64,000 bases of DNA from contig CP136061.1 of assembly GCA_032622095.1 (NCBI GenBank), positions 19,222,991 through 19,286,990 on the forward strand, written 5' to 3'. Positions 1-9,843 of the stretch are shown here, piece after piece. The position numbers and the translations under genes are program-made. Numbering within the stretch: position 1 is the stretch's first letter; every line of letters begins with the position of its first letter. The stretch is from Siphonodentalium dalli. Lineage: Eukaryota; Mollusca; Scaphopoda; Gadilida; Siphonodentaliidae. The notes beneath the pieces are model-generated. The model searched no databases and was not told where the DNA came from. It saw only the letters and a program-made list of their open reading frames with translations.

Positions 1-2340
1 GCTACCCTTTGTAGATTCCGGCAGTTTGTTCCATTCAGTAATTGCCGCTGGTAAGAACGAATCCATATAATAGTCATAGTTAATATTCGAGGGTGGTCTT
101 ATATGTTCAAATCTGAAGTTATATCTAGAGTTATTTGCCTGGATTGGTCGAACATAATTTCTTAAAATTGACGGGGCAGTTCCGCGTATCATTTAAAAAA
201 ACTGGCATAGTTTGTGTTTTCTACGACGTGAGGAGAGGAGTTCCCAGCCAGTTTCTGATAAAAGACGCGCGTTACTCGTACTGATGGTTGCGCCTGTTAC
301 TATTCGGGCCATTTCATACTGAACCTTTTCAATGTCATCACTAAGATAATCAGGGCAGTTATCCCATACGGGGGAGGCGTATTCCAGTATTGGTCGGATA
401 AATGTATAATGTATTTTTTCAAGCGTTACTCTGCTTAGCCTGTATCTGTGCTTACGTACTAGATTTACTCGACTCCATGCTTTGTCAAGCATAGATCTGA
501 TATGGATAGCCCATGACCCCGTGTTGTCGAAAGTGAGCCCCAGATGTTTATGGCTGTCAACCTCAACAATTGTCGCGGTTCCCATGGTCAAGTGTGGATG
601 ATATACTGGCGTTTCTTTCCTGGAGATTAAGAGAGCTTCCGTTTTCAGGGGATTGAATTTTACAAGCCATTCTGATGCCCAACACATGGGAGTTTCGAGG
701 TCATCGTTGATTAGTTTTGCGGCCATAGTGGGGTCTTCGATAGTAAGAAATAGAGAGGTGTCATCAGCAAATAGACGAATGTTGCACCGTATATTTTCGG
801 TTATATCATTAATATAAATTAAAAACAGAAGTGGGCCTAATACTGACCCTTGTGGGACACCGGCTGTTACATCTTGCAATTCTGAGTGTGTGCCGTCAAT
901 GACAACTTGTTGTTGTCTGCATTCAAGATACGATTTCATTAAATTATACAAGTTTCCTCTTATACCAATTTTTGTCAGTTTGTTCAAGAGGCCACGGTGC
1001 CAGACCTTATCGAATGCTTTACTTATGTCGCAGAATATACACCGGACCTCTTTTCCGTCGTCTAGTGATCGACATATATTGCCATATATTTCGGTAAGTT
1101 GGAAAACTGTTGAGTCGTTGCGCATAAAACCAGCTTGGTAAAATGATAGGAGTTTGTTTTCATCGAGAAATTCCCATAGATATTTATAAATGCATTTTTC
1201 ATAGACCTTCGATATGCAGCTTAGTAGGGAAATTGGTCGATAGTTTGACATAAGACTGGGATCACCGCTCTTGAATATGGGTGTAACATGGGAACGCTTC
1301 CACTGGGGTGGGTAGTAGCTGTTTTCGTTAAATATTCTAAAATAGAATTCAAGAGGACCACAGAGCGAAGAGGCGCAGATTTTCAAAACTCTAGGACTTA
1401 GTCCGTCGGGCCCACTTGACTTTTTGAGAAATTTTGAGGCCTTTTAAAGCTTTGTAAATGTCAGGGGCTGTGATTTTTATTTCGCTTAATGTAGATATGG
1501 GGTTATCGGGGTCGAGCACTGGTAGGCGTTTCCCGACGTCATCAACTGATGAAATATTACAGAAATAGGAGTTGAAAGCATTTGCTTTTTCAGTTGGTGA
1601 TATCAGGAAGTCGCCGTTTGTGTTTAAGGGGGGTATTGTTCGATCACGGGTTGCAAAAATTACTTTTTGAAGGGTTTTCCACCAGGAAGACTGGTCATTT
1701 GATGGATTGTTCAATGTATTTTCATTATTGGTGTCATAATCGCGTTTGCTTTTTCTAATAGCCGATGTTGTTTCATTACGTTTAGATCGAAAGTTTGCCC
1801 ATGTTTGTGGTGTGTTTTGCTTTTTAGCTATCTTATGTAATCGATTTCTTTGCCTCATCAGCTTCCGTACATTACACGTAAGCCATTGGGGACTACCTTT
1901 TCGGATCTGTATTATCTTATTGGGGATATTTTCACTGCATACCTTCTTAATTTTTGCAGTCAACTTGTCTGCATGAGCTGACAATTCAGATGTTGTGTCA
2001 TAATTCCAGCTCAAGAAGTCTTCGTTCATGGTATCGAAGTCAGCCAGATTGTAATTCCAGACACATCTAGTTAGGGTTGTAGCCGATTTATTTTTCAGAA
2101 GTTTTATCCGAGCTACAACTGGACAGTGATACCTAATTGTGTTGTCGAATACGTTGCCAAGAACACTAGGGGAATCAACAAGATCAGGGTTGCTAGTCAT
2201 GAGCAAGTCGAGAGTAGACGAGGAGTTTTCAGTAAAATGCGTTTTATCCTCGACCAATTGGGACAGACCTCGTTCGCTACATATGCCGTTTAGTTTTCCA
2301 TTACCGTTGGGCCAGGTGTTTGTGGATGGGGGGGGGGGGG
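1..2340 (-). mobile_element. LINE A: non-LTR retrotransposon ORF2 fragment (endonuclease end, linker, reverse transcriptase), cut by the window edge
   Basis: Read on the minus strand from about 2330 down to position 1. The first part (coding from about 2326) holds the end of an APE-type endonuclease, with the WPNGNGKLNGIC segment and the final catalytic His region (RYHCPVVARI). A basic linker follows, then a reverse transcriptase with motif A FCDISKAFDKVW, motif B GVPQGSVLGP and motif C FADDT, and the post-RT region. The protein is typical of the Jockey/CR1 superfamily; I cannot name the clade. It is open except for two single-base frame changes, one beside a T5 run at 1421-1425 and one at an A7 run at 195-201, after which the frame continues (MIRGTAPSILRNYVRP) off the left edge. 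The 5' side degrades at a G13 run at 2328-2340. Most of the endonuclease is missing, so the copy is 5'-truncated or rearranged there. Confidence 0.92.
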
Positions 2341-3311
2341 CATATGAACATTCACCTTTTGGGATGCAAAGAACCTTGCCTTACATCAGTACATTTAAGC
2401 ACGTTTAGTGTTATAACTATATTTGTCTGGGACACGTGTTTGAGAAGGAGTCAGTTTTAAATCTAATAATCTATTTGAGGGTTGTATACTCTACCAGCCT
2501 GGTGTATACCCTTTGTTTTCTAAATAATTAATGCCGAGTAGTTCCCTTAGGAAATGTCAACATCATATCTGTTTGTTGAACTTATTATTTGAGAATTTAC
2601 CACAATACATAGGACTAGCTCCTTCTATATGTGCATTATATGTTCGTCTGTATCGCATCTCATCTCCTTGTGTTTACCGAGAATCCATTCAGATTAATAA
2701 TAGACCATTCTAATGTACATTTTATAACCGAAAGGTAGCATCCATTCAGTAACGAACAGGTTAAATACATATTATGGAATTATACTTCATTTAATAAAAC
2801 CTATTAGGTAGTATCCAAACATTATCTCCACTGGAAAGAATGTATAGCAATCGAAGATTATAAAAAAATTCAACAACGTCGACTGTATCATTTCAGAGAA
2901 CACATTGTTTAAAGGGAGACAAATTCAATAAATTTCCGGTAATAACAGCGATCTAATATCGAGATTATATAGAAAAAATAATTGATTTGAGTCGAAGATG
3001 TCTTTTTTAGACGTTCAGGTTAGAAGGTAAACTTAAAATAAAAGTTGATAATTTAATATAAATTTACTTTATGTCGCCAGCCATAAACTAAGTTACGAAA
3101 TTCCACGTATACATGATGTAATCTAATTAATTGATGGAAAGTTGATTGGGCAAATCGTGTCATGGCACTCGTGTAAATAATTATGTTGATACGGGCGTGA
3201 AACCAAGCCACTCACTGGATATACAAGACAATTAATGAGTATCTGGGACTATTATGCATATTATATAACATTTATTTGACACATTTGAATTTGAAACTAT
3301 CCATATTTCAG
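2341..3311. other. AT-rich non-coding DNA, possible intron
   Basis: No coding feature or clear repeat is seen. The short open frames here have no recognisable protein character. The right end is a pyrimidine-rich stretch ending in a good splice acceptor (tatttcag at 3304-3311), so at least the right part is plausibly the last intron of the gene whose terminal exon follows. Confidence 0.45.
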
Positions 3312-3595
3312 CCCAGCCACAGCCACCTCCTGCGTACGCGGCGTCGATGGGGAATCCGCCACCATATACAGCACAACCAAGGCATCAACCGGGATACCAA
3401 GGGCCGGCTCTACTTCAACCTTACGGTCAACACAACCAGGGGTTCCAGCAAACATATCCTCCTAATCAACCGATGAACGCCGCATACCCTCCAGGGGCGC
3501 CACCACCTCCTGCTATATATAACTCGCCCCCTTCGACGGCCGCCATCCTGCCGGTCACCCATCAGTCCGTTCACCCTCCACCCGTCACTCACTGA
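3312..3595 (+). CDS. Terminal coding exon of a host gene: proline-rich tail with two PPxY motifs
   Basis: The reading frame is open from a splice acceptor (AG at 3310-3311) to a TGA at 3593-3595 and gives about 93 residues. The exon begins with two bases of a split codon, then QPQPPPAYAAS. The tail is rich in Pro, Gln, Tyr and Ala, with PPAY and PPPY near its start, then NPPPYTAQP, YPPNQP, YPPGAPPPPAIYNSP and a final HPPPVTH. PPxY motifs are known ligands of WW domains such as those of Nedd4-type ubiquitin ligases, and tails like this are common on the cytoplasmic side of small membrane proteins (Shisa-like, CYYR1-like, WBP-like). Which family it belongs to cannot be told from this exon, and the upstream exons are not recognisable in this window. 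GC content is clearly higher than in the flanks, which supports a real exon. The ATG at 3347 is internal, not the start. Confidence 0.6.
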
Positions 3596-3795
3596 AGTGG
3601 AATTGGTCACTGTGTGTCGGATGGCTCTGGGGAGTTCGTTATCCACGATTTCCAAAAAAATGAGAGTTTCAATCATCTTCGTAATCTAATTCCCAGAGCA
3701 AAGCTATGAGGCAATGTCCAGTACATACTGGAAGACACGGCGCACTATATTCGTGGATTAAAAGTCTCAGACATTGCATGGCATCTCTGTCACTG
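3596..3795 (+). other. Probable 3' untranslated region, no distinct feature
   Basis: Sequence directly after the stop codon of the proline-rich exon. No AATAAA signal occurs before the transposon at 3796; the first one downstream is at 4046-4051, inside the element, so where this transcript ends is unclear. The last 35 bases (about 3765-3800) already belong to the 19-bp minisatellite that resumes at 5081. Confidence 0.35.
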
Positions 3796-4126
3796 CATGG
3801 AATTGAATCCCGGACATTTCCCCACCGGACATTTCCCCACCCGCCCTTGAAATGGCAAAGCGGACATTTCCCCACCGGACAGTTCCCCACCGGACAGTTC
3901 CCCACTTTCAAAATATAAAAGCGGACATTTACCCACCTTTGACTGTTACTAGGGGCGTGTGGTATATTCACTCATACTATGGGTATGTGTTAAAATCAAT
4001 GTATATTTCAATTAACGAAATTATATACATTTCCACAGGAATAACAATAAATAGTAACGATTATAGCCAATGATGTCGAGGAAATCTTTCATGCTCTTCA
4101 TGCCGCTGTCGAAATCCACACACAGC

Positions 4127-4317
4127 TTATGAAGTTTGGTCTGAAGGGCCGACATCTGTAGTGGATAGTGCTAGTGGATATTCTGCCAACTTGTCTTTAA
4201 CTATTTGGACCGTCTTTCCTCGGTTGCAGACGACTGTTTCTTTTATGTCAATGAGAGCTTTCATGGCAGCAATAGCTGTCTTGTCGCTGTCATGACAATG
4301 TTGTGTGCTGCTGATAA
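4127..4317 (-). pseudogene. FLYWCH exon, second half (His pair and helical continuation)
   Basis: Begins after a minus-strand acceptor (tttttaatgttaaaacag, ending at 4318). The frame reads ISSTQHCHDSDKTAIAAM and then a helical KALIDIKETVVCNRGKTVQ region. The H-x-H pair (QHCH) would complete the two-Cys two-His zinc site started by the exon at 4680-4781. As drawn, the join is one base out of frame: the upstream exon ends in phase 0, while this frame needs one extra base. After about 4150 coding character moves to another minus frame (LQTKLHKLCVDFDSGMKSMK, to about 4056). So the gene is broken or its true splice sites differ from those I see. Confidence 0.45.
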
Positions 4318-4369
4318 CTGTTTTAACATTAAAAAAGCACAAAAATTTACACATTCATTATTTGAGTTT

Positions 4370-4650
4370 TTACATATTATTTGATGATAAACTAAGAACG
4401 CTCTTTATATCTGTTCTTCAGAAAAAATATCAAAATAAATGTTCATTATAGAAATTTGCACACATATTATTGGATAATTAACTAAGAACGCTCTGTTTGT
4501 TCTTCAGAAAATATATCAAATTAAATGTTCATTATAGAAATTATGTGTTCTTCAGAAAAAATATCAAATTAAATGTTCATAATAGAAATGTGCACACATA
4601 TTATTGGATAAATAACTAAGAACGCTCTTTATATCTGTTCTTCAGAAAAT
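4370..4650 (-). repeat. Imperfect tandem repeat filling the putative FLYWCH intron
   Basis: Three degenerate copies of a segment of roughly 90-130 bp: ACTAAGAACGCTCT, then TGTTCTTCAGAAAA, ATATCAAATTAAATGTTCAT and a run ending in CACACATATTATTGGATAA. The copies start near 4391, 4481 and 4615. They lie between the donor and acceptor of the two FLYWCH exons, so they would be spliced out. Each carries the 12-bp motif AACGCTCTTTAT or a variant, which also occurs in unrelated elements at 41-44 kb. Confidence 0.7.
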
Positions 4651-4679
4651 GAATTAACATCAAGGAAATTGATACTTAC

Positions 4680-4781
4680 CTCGTCATCAGTTGTGACACA
4701 CCCCTTGCATGAGAGAGTTTTTCGCTGCGAACACTCCCATCTGATAGACGATTTGTTGACTTTCTTTTTGGTGTATGCATA
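4680..4781 (-). pseudogene. FLYWCH zinc-finger exon, first half
   Basis: Minus-strand open segment of 34 codons bounded by a splice acceptor (cacag at 4782-4786) and a strong donor (GAG then GTAAGT, 4674-4682). It encodes YAYTKKKVNKSSIRWE followed by CSQRKTLSCKGCVTTDDE. The W-x-C core with a second Cys about eight residues later and a basic approach is the pattern of the FLYWCH DNA-binding zinc finger, a domain often found in Mutator-like transposases and their host-domesticated relatives. The N-terminal F-L-Y part of the domain is not seen. The exon lies inside the small transposon described at 3805-5078. Confidence 0.55.
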
Positions 4782-5080
4782 CTGTGATCATAATTGTCAC
4801 AACATTGTTTCAACTGCGTTGATGTCCCAAACTATCGTAAAAACATTCTTTCATGTTTGTCAAAACACGCTTTCATGTCTGTCAAAACATTACATCGGCT
4901 GAGTTGACATCGCTTGAGATGGCCTCACTGACCAGGCTTCACTGATCAGTCAAAACACTCTTTGATGTCCGCATTTTATTAGCAGGGTGGGGAAATGTCC
5001 GGTGGGTAAATGTCCGGGTGGGGAAATGTCCGGGTGGGGAAATGTCCGCTTATGAAAGTGGGGAAATGTCCGTATACCCA

Positions 5081-5535
5081 TGGAATTTCAGACCCTGCAT
5101 GGTATCTCCGACACCGCACGCCATCCCAGACACTGCATGTCCTCTCAGACACTACATATATATAGTATGGCATCTCAACAAATGTATGGCATCTCAGACA
5201 ATGTATGCTGGCATCTCAACCAATGTATGGCATCTCAGACAATGTATGTCATTTCAGACACTGCATGCCATCTCAGACACTGCATGTCATCTCCGACACC
5301 GCACGCCATCCCAGACACTGCATGTCCTCTCAGACACTACATATATATAGTATGGCATCTCAACAAATGTATGGCATCTCAGACAATGTATGCTGGCATC
5401 TCAACCAATGTATGGCATCTCAGACAATGTATGTCATTTCAGACACTGCATGCCATCTCAGACACTACATATATATAGTATGGCATCTCAACCAATGTAT
5501 GGCAGCTCAGACAATGTATGGCATCTCAGACAATA
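5081..5535 (+). repeat. 19-bp minisatellite with a 185-bp higher-order repeat
   Basis: Tandem units of about 19 bp around CATCTCAGACACTGCATGG, with CAATGTATGG and CACCGCACGCC variants. A larger block is repeated at 185-bp spacing (the TATATATAGTATGGCATCTC junction is at about 5156, 5341 and, shortened, 5466). The same unit occurs left of the transposon at about 3765-3800. Three overlapping plus-strand frames through the array are products of its periodicity, not a gene. Confidence 0.9.
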
Positions 5536-6144
5536 CAGGCGAAGATTCTGTGGGAAATATGGCGAGGGATCAGTACAATTCCAAAATATGACTTCCAGAT
5601 TCGACAGAATATACACGCGAAAACTGACTTAACTCTGTTATATTACAAAATAAAGTTTTTATTTTTATTTACAATCCATGTGTTAAATTAATGTTTTTCG
5701 GTATATGATATACTCCATTTCTAAATTGGTTTCGGGGATTTCTGATCAAATTCAAGTTTCTGGATACCAAAACAAAAATGACGTAAAGACACCAGAGATG
5801 ACATTGTTCCAAGAGAAAACATGATGGCGTCGATATAACATACACAATCCAGGCACATGCACAGGGGCAGCAACGTGCACTCTGTATACACTGAACCAAA
5901 GCTCCCGACAAAATAAACATCACAAAATTAACACATTCGTCAAAACTACACCAATAATATAATTGGTAGTGGTATGTCCAAAATCAACAGAGACTGTTCT
6001 TTAACATGGTACGTATACTGAAGTAAATACGTACTCTTTTCAAAGTCTTTCGACCAGCTGATATCCCTTGTCGATGCTTTAATTGTAATGGTAATATGTA
6101 TCGGCACGAGTCTCTATTAAATATGTACGAAATCGCATTAGGAC
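5536..6144. other. AT-rich intergenic sequence, nothing recognised
   Basis: No coding segment, repeat family or RNA gene is visible. Open frames here are short and lack protein-like composition. Confidence 0.6.
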
Positions 6145-6700
6145 CACCAATTCAATTCAATTATTTCAATTATTTATTCACTCAAATCGTCAAATATGAC
6201 ACAATAGAGCGTGGAATACAGTGCATATATATAATTTCTGTGCAAATTACAAAAGTGGTGCGCGGTGAACATTACACATATTATAATAACACAGTTGATT
6301 GAGAACAGCCCATGGTTGTGTACATGTCGGCTTTTAACGTATTATGTATATAGTATGCATCAGGAGTTTTTGAATACAATCAGGACCCGTCTAATGAAAA
6401 GAGATAGGTTTTTCAAGGTTTTACGTCGTTTACAGTTAAAAAGTTCGCTTAATTTGATGGTATTTGGTCGACAATAATAATATTTGTGGATGTATTTGAC
6501 TAGCAGGTCTTTTAAACACCATGAACACGGGCATTGCAATATTACGTGGAATTCGTCCCCTATATTTGTACCGCATAGCGTACATAGTCTATTGGAATAA
6601 TCTGAGTTAATCCATGCACCGGATTCGATTGGTAAGTGGTGGTTGCGGGTACGAAATCTGTATTTGGACGGTGTCGTTTTTCACGAAAGAGAGGATTTTT
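6145..6700 (-). mobile_element. LINE D: 3' end of a non-LTR retrotransposon (C-terminal zinc-binding region and 3' UTR)
   Basis: Minus frame from about 6695 to a TGA at 6360-6362 reads KYRFRTRNHHLPIESGAW, then CTLCGTNIGDEFHVILQC, and ends near FIRRVLIVFKNS. The C-x2-C...H...C pattern after an R-x-x-x-H-x-L-x-I-E-x-G segment is the usual C-terminal zinc-knuckle region of LINE ORF2 proteins. It aligns along its length with the C-terminus of LINE C (NHRLGVEVARW, CPLCKVSISDEYHF, LKNLAKFIRI), so the two share a clade. The remaining 210 bp to 6145 is a short 3' UTR ending in a (TTGAA)n-like tail. In-frame decay appears just upstream (a stop near 6690), with further coding traces in another frame to about 6757. 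The copy is strongly 5'-truncated. Confidence 0.8.
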
Positions 6701-7022
6701 TCTTTGGTGAAGTCGTGTTTTATAATTCACCACTGCACTGCACCCCCAGATATACAAATATATATTACATGTTCTTAATTCTACAAGTCGTTATAACAAC
6801 TTCCGACTTGCAAGTCATTATAACGAGTTGTGTATCTGTATATTTGGGGTACGGTGGTGTTTCGGATCGCCCTATAATGCACTTTCGTAAATCTTGACTA
6901 TAAACGTCAGCATAGATCAACTCACCTGTTCAATACCTGGTAACCGTTGGATGTTCTGCATGACAGGGACGTTTATAACATGACAACACAATGCAGGTAA
7001 TATATTTCTTTGTTAATACCTG
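6701..7022. other. Intergenic sequence with possible decayed LINE D remains
   Basis: The first 60 bases may continue LINE D in another frame (YKTRLHQRKNPLF on the minus strand). The rest shows only a small imperfect inverted repeat around 6782-6832 (CAAGTCGTTATAAC and relatives). No gene is supported. Confidence 0.4.
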
Positions 7023-7132
7023 TTTTTACAATAGCTGAAGGTCCCAGTTCGAGATTGTATTATTTAGATGACCTTGTGATCACAAAAAACATGCATGTTA
7101 TCTCGAGCTGGGACCACAACCTGCTGTAAAAT
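7023..7132. mobile_element. Small foldback (inverted-repeat) element
   Basis: Two arms of about 32 bp face each other around a loop of about 45 bp. The inner 16 bp match almost exactly (GGTCCCAGTTCGAGAT against GGTCCCAGCTCGAGAT) and the outer part is looser (TTTTTACAATAGCTGAA against TTTTACAGCAGGTTGT). This is the form of a short MITE. I do not see a convincing target duplication. Confidence 0.5.
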
Positions 7133-7256
7133 AGATTATTTAGCATCACGTATTCATAAAATACCGATAGACCACGCGTCGTACGTATAATTTGGCTTTA
7201 TTTGACCAGTGGCGTTTTGTTAGAAATAAAAAATAGATTCTGTGAATGTGATCCCA

Positions 7257-7475
7257 TTTGAACAAATCTGAATCCCAGTCACCCAAAGGAACCTCCATAC
7301 CAAATATAAGCTAAATAGGCCCGAATAAGCCATTTGAAGAATTACTATGGAGGGAAAGAGTTATGGCCCTGGCTTCATTTGAACAATCTGAATGGGAGTC
7401 ACATAGAGAACACTCATACCAAATATGAAACCATTCGGTCTTATGGTTTTGGAGAATAATATTTAAGGACGAGGA
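7257..7475. repeat. Two tandem copies of a 120-bp dispersed repeat
   Basis: TTTGAACAAATCTGAATCCC at 7257 and TTTGAACAATCTGAATGGGA at 7379 begin two related segments. Both contain 'ATACCAAATAT' about 40 bases later and end in a 'GGAGAATAAT'-like tail. Repeats of the style 'catttgaacaa...ataccaa...ggttttggagaa' are, as I recall, very common in mollusc genomes, which is one reason for the suggested phylum. No coding role is evident. Confidence 0.55.
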
Positions 7476-7923
7476 GTGATGATTAGCTCCACCGGAGACT
7501 TTGTTTGAGGTGAGCTCCCAGGTTTTGTACTGGTGGAATATGATGATATATATCACGATGCAGAAATTCGAACTAAATCATCACCGAAGGTTGTTTCATA
7601 TTTTATTGAGCATCCCATATTAACATTTCAAACAAAACTTATTTATAACACATTAATGTAGGATGAGCGAATAGGGATTGGAGCACAAGTTATAACAACT
7701 TAGGTGGAGCTCCTCTCCCCGGGGAAAAGATGGTGATGCACAGATGAAAAATTTAAGTACATAAATGTTGACCACAAAACAAAAAGAAATCTGACAAAAT
7801 ACACAAATACAATATGGAATGTTCAAGATTGGTATGGGGTAAGGGAAGATAGTTTTATATCATATGTTTATGTTTAGTGCATGTTGTTCTCAATTTAGGT
7901 TAATATACAACTGATAATGTTCA
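7476..7923. other. 3' flank of LINE B, no gene seen
   Basis: Lies downstream of the LINE B stop codon on the minus strand, so part of it is presumably that element's 3' UTR. I do not see a poly-A or microsatellite tail that would mark the element's end. Confidence 0.4.
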
Positions 7924-9843
7924 CTAAATGTAATGCATCTGTTCATCGCCAAATCGCAATGAGTTTATAATATATTTTTGCACAGCTGCGAACAATTGGT
8001 AATTTCCTTCATTGGAAAGTGAGACTGATCCACAAAGTAGATCAGCAACATGAACTTGATATAATCCTATTCGCATTATTTTTTCTTCGAGGTTAGCCCT
8101 TTCTGTTCGATAATAGGGACAAGTGAAAAAGTAATGATCAGCGTCCTCGTTTAGGTAGCCACAACTACATTCCGGGTTACTTATTAAATGATTTTGAGAT
8201 TTGTCCCCATTCAAATCACTGCATTTATTTCGGAGTCTACGTAACAAAATGTTAGCTTTCCTTTTGCCGCCAGAATAAAACATTGGTGGTTTAAGTGTCC
8301 CAAATTGTGGGTTTACAAGATTAGAGAAGGTAGTAATTGATGCGCTTTGTTGTGCTATTTTCTCTAGGCCATTCCATATCGAAATCATGGAAGGAAGGAA
8401 ACTACTATTTGTATGCTGAGAGCCTGGTACAAAATGTCTAACAAAGTTTGGATTTCTGAACTCATATCTGTTGTCCGTTATGTCGCCAGATGTTGGAGGG
8501 ATTTTGTTTAGTATATAGGATGGTGCATGATTAGTCATGATTTGATAAGTGAGACGTAATTTATGCCAGTCTCTGTGTTGTTGGAGAGTATTCCAACCAA
8601 GTTCACGTAATAAGTTAGCGTTTGAGACAGATCTAGTGACACCACCGACAATTCGTGCTGCATCGTAATGTAGATCATCTAATTTACTGATGCGGTATGC
8701 TGGTGTATTTTTCCAGATGACATCACCATAATTGATTAAAGGAAGAATGAAAACGTTATACATAATCTCAAGTGTGCGTCTATTCAAAAAATATTTTAAC
8801 TTTCTGAGTTGTGATAGTCTTGATGCTACTCTCTTACACATATTATTTATTTGGATATCCCAGTCCAGGTTTGATTGTAGAACAATTCCTAGATGCCTAT
8901 GAGATGAGACAATTTCTATGGCGGAGTCATCCAGTGACAAATCCATGACATTTGTACTGGAGGGTATAAAAGAGAACACGATTGCCTTTGTTTTGTCAGG
9001 ATTAAAATTTACAAGCCATTGTTTAGCCCAAGCAGAGATACGATCAAGATCGGCCGATAGATTAGAGTTGGTTTCTTCAATTGAAGGACTGGCATTCGTG
9101 AAACAAGTGTCATCAGCATACATACGCGTAAAAGAATGAATTGTATCAGACAAATCATTTATAAATACAAGAAATAAGAAAGGCCCCAATATATATCCTT
9201 CAGTGACTCCTGTGTGGAGATACATATAGTCAGACGCGGCATCAGAAACGACCACACACTGTTTTCTGTTTGATATATAGTCACTAATCCACAATAAAAG
9301 GTCTCCCTCAACTCCATATTCTTTAAGTTTGTGTATCAGACCAGTGTGCCAGATTCTTTCGAACAATTTAGAAATATCACAGAATATAGAACAAGTCACA
9401 AGTTTGTTGTCGAGAGACTGGCACAGGGAATAATATAAGTCAATTACTAGTAATTGAAAAGTAGTTGAATGGCCAGGCAAAAAACCAGACTGATGCTTAT
9501 ACAACAATTCATTGTTATCGAAATGAGACATTAAGTATTTCAAAATAATCTTCTAAAATTTTTTAGATAAATATGGTAATAAGGATATAGGACGATAGTT
9601 TCCTGGATTTGAGCGGCCATCTTTTTTATGAATCGGGATAACATTTGCCTTTTTCCACTCAGCAGGAAAAGATTTCAAGGAAAGAGATTTGGTGAACATT
9701 ATTTTGAGTGGCACAACAACAGTATAGACAGTTTCTTTCGGCATTTTTGTAGTTATACCGTCATGACCGTTTGCTTTTCCAACCTTTAAGCTTTTTATAG
9801 CATGTATAATATCCACGTCTTCAAATTCAATTTCTGATATCTT
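7924..9843 (-). mobile_element. LINE B, 3' half: reverse transcriptase and C-terminal region
   Basis: A single minus-strand frame from 9843 to 7924, broken only by one in-frame amber codon at 9553-9555 (SKKF, stop, KIILKYL). It starts in the linker (KISEIEFEDVDIIHAIKSLK), then shows the RT start (NVIPIHKKDGRSNPGNYRPI), motif A FCDISKLFERIW, a degraded motif B (GVTEGYILGP where GVPQGSVLGP is usual) and motif C YADDT. The post-RT part ends in a C-x-C...H...C zinc-like segment (CSCGYLNEDADHYFFTC). Length and order fit the Jockey/CR1 superfamily. The altered motif B and the stop suggest an inactive copy. Its 5' boundary abuts a (ATTG)4 tract that is the 3' tail of LINE C. The missing endonuclease half appears to be the segment at 40905-42820. 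Confidence 0.9.

Larger units (their letters stand above)
3805..5078 (-). mobile_element. Small Mutator-like DNA transposon candidate with inverted subterminal arrays and FLYWCH exons
   Basis: Each end carries a cluster of a 15-bp motif, GGACATTTCCCCACC. It points inward on the left (3811-3940, about six copies including GGACAGTTCCCC and GGACATTTACCC variants) and is inverted on the right (4985-5072, about five copies). CATGGAATT lies just outside both ends (3796-3804 and 5079-5087), a candidate 9-bp target duplication, the size made by Mutator-like elements. The terminal sequences match from CGGACATTTCCCCAC inward, while the outermost six or so bases differ. The flanks are the same minisatellite on both sides in the same orientation, as expected for insertion into a tandem array. 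The interior holds a two-exon FLYWCH segment on the minus strand. No transposase catalytic domain fits in 1.3 kb, so the copy is non-autonomous. The alternative is chance resemblance of flanks that are both minisatellite. Confidence 0.6.

Noticed and set aside
3410-3676. An 88-codon minus-strand frame opposite the proline-rich exon
   Set aside because: It is the shadow of the GC-rich plus-strand exon and is rich in Arg/Gly as expected from reverse-reading proline codons.
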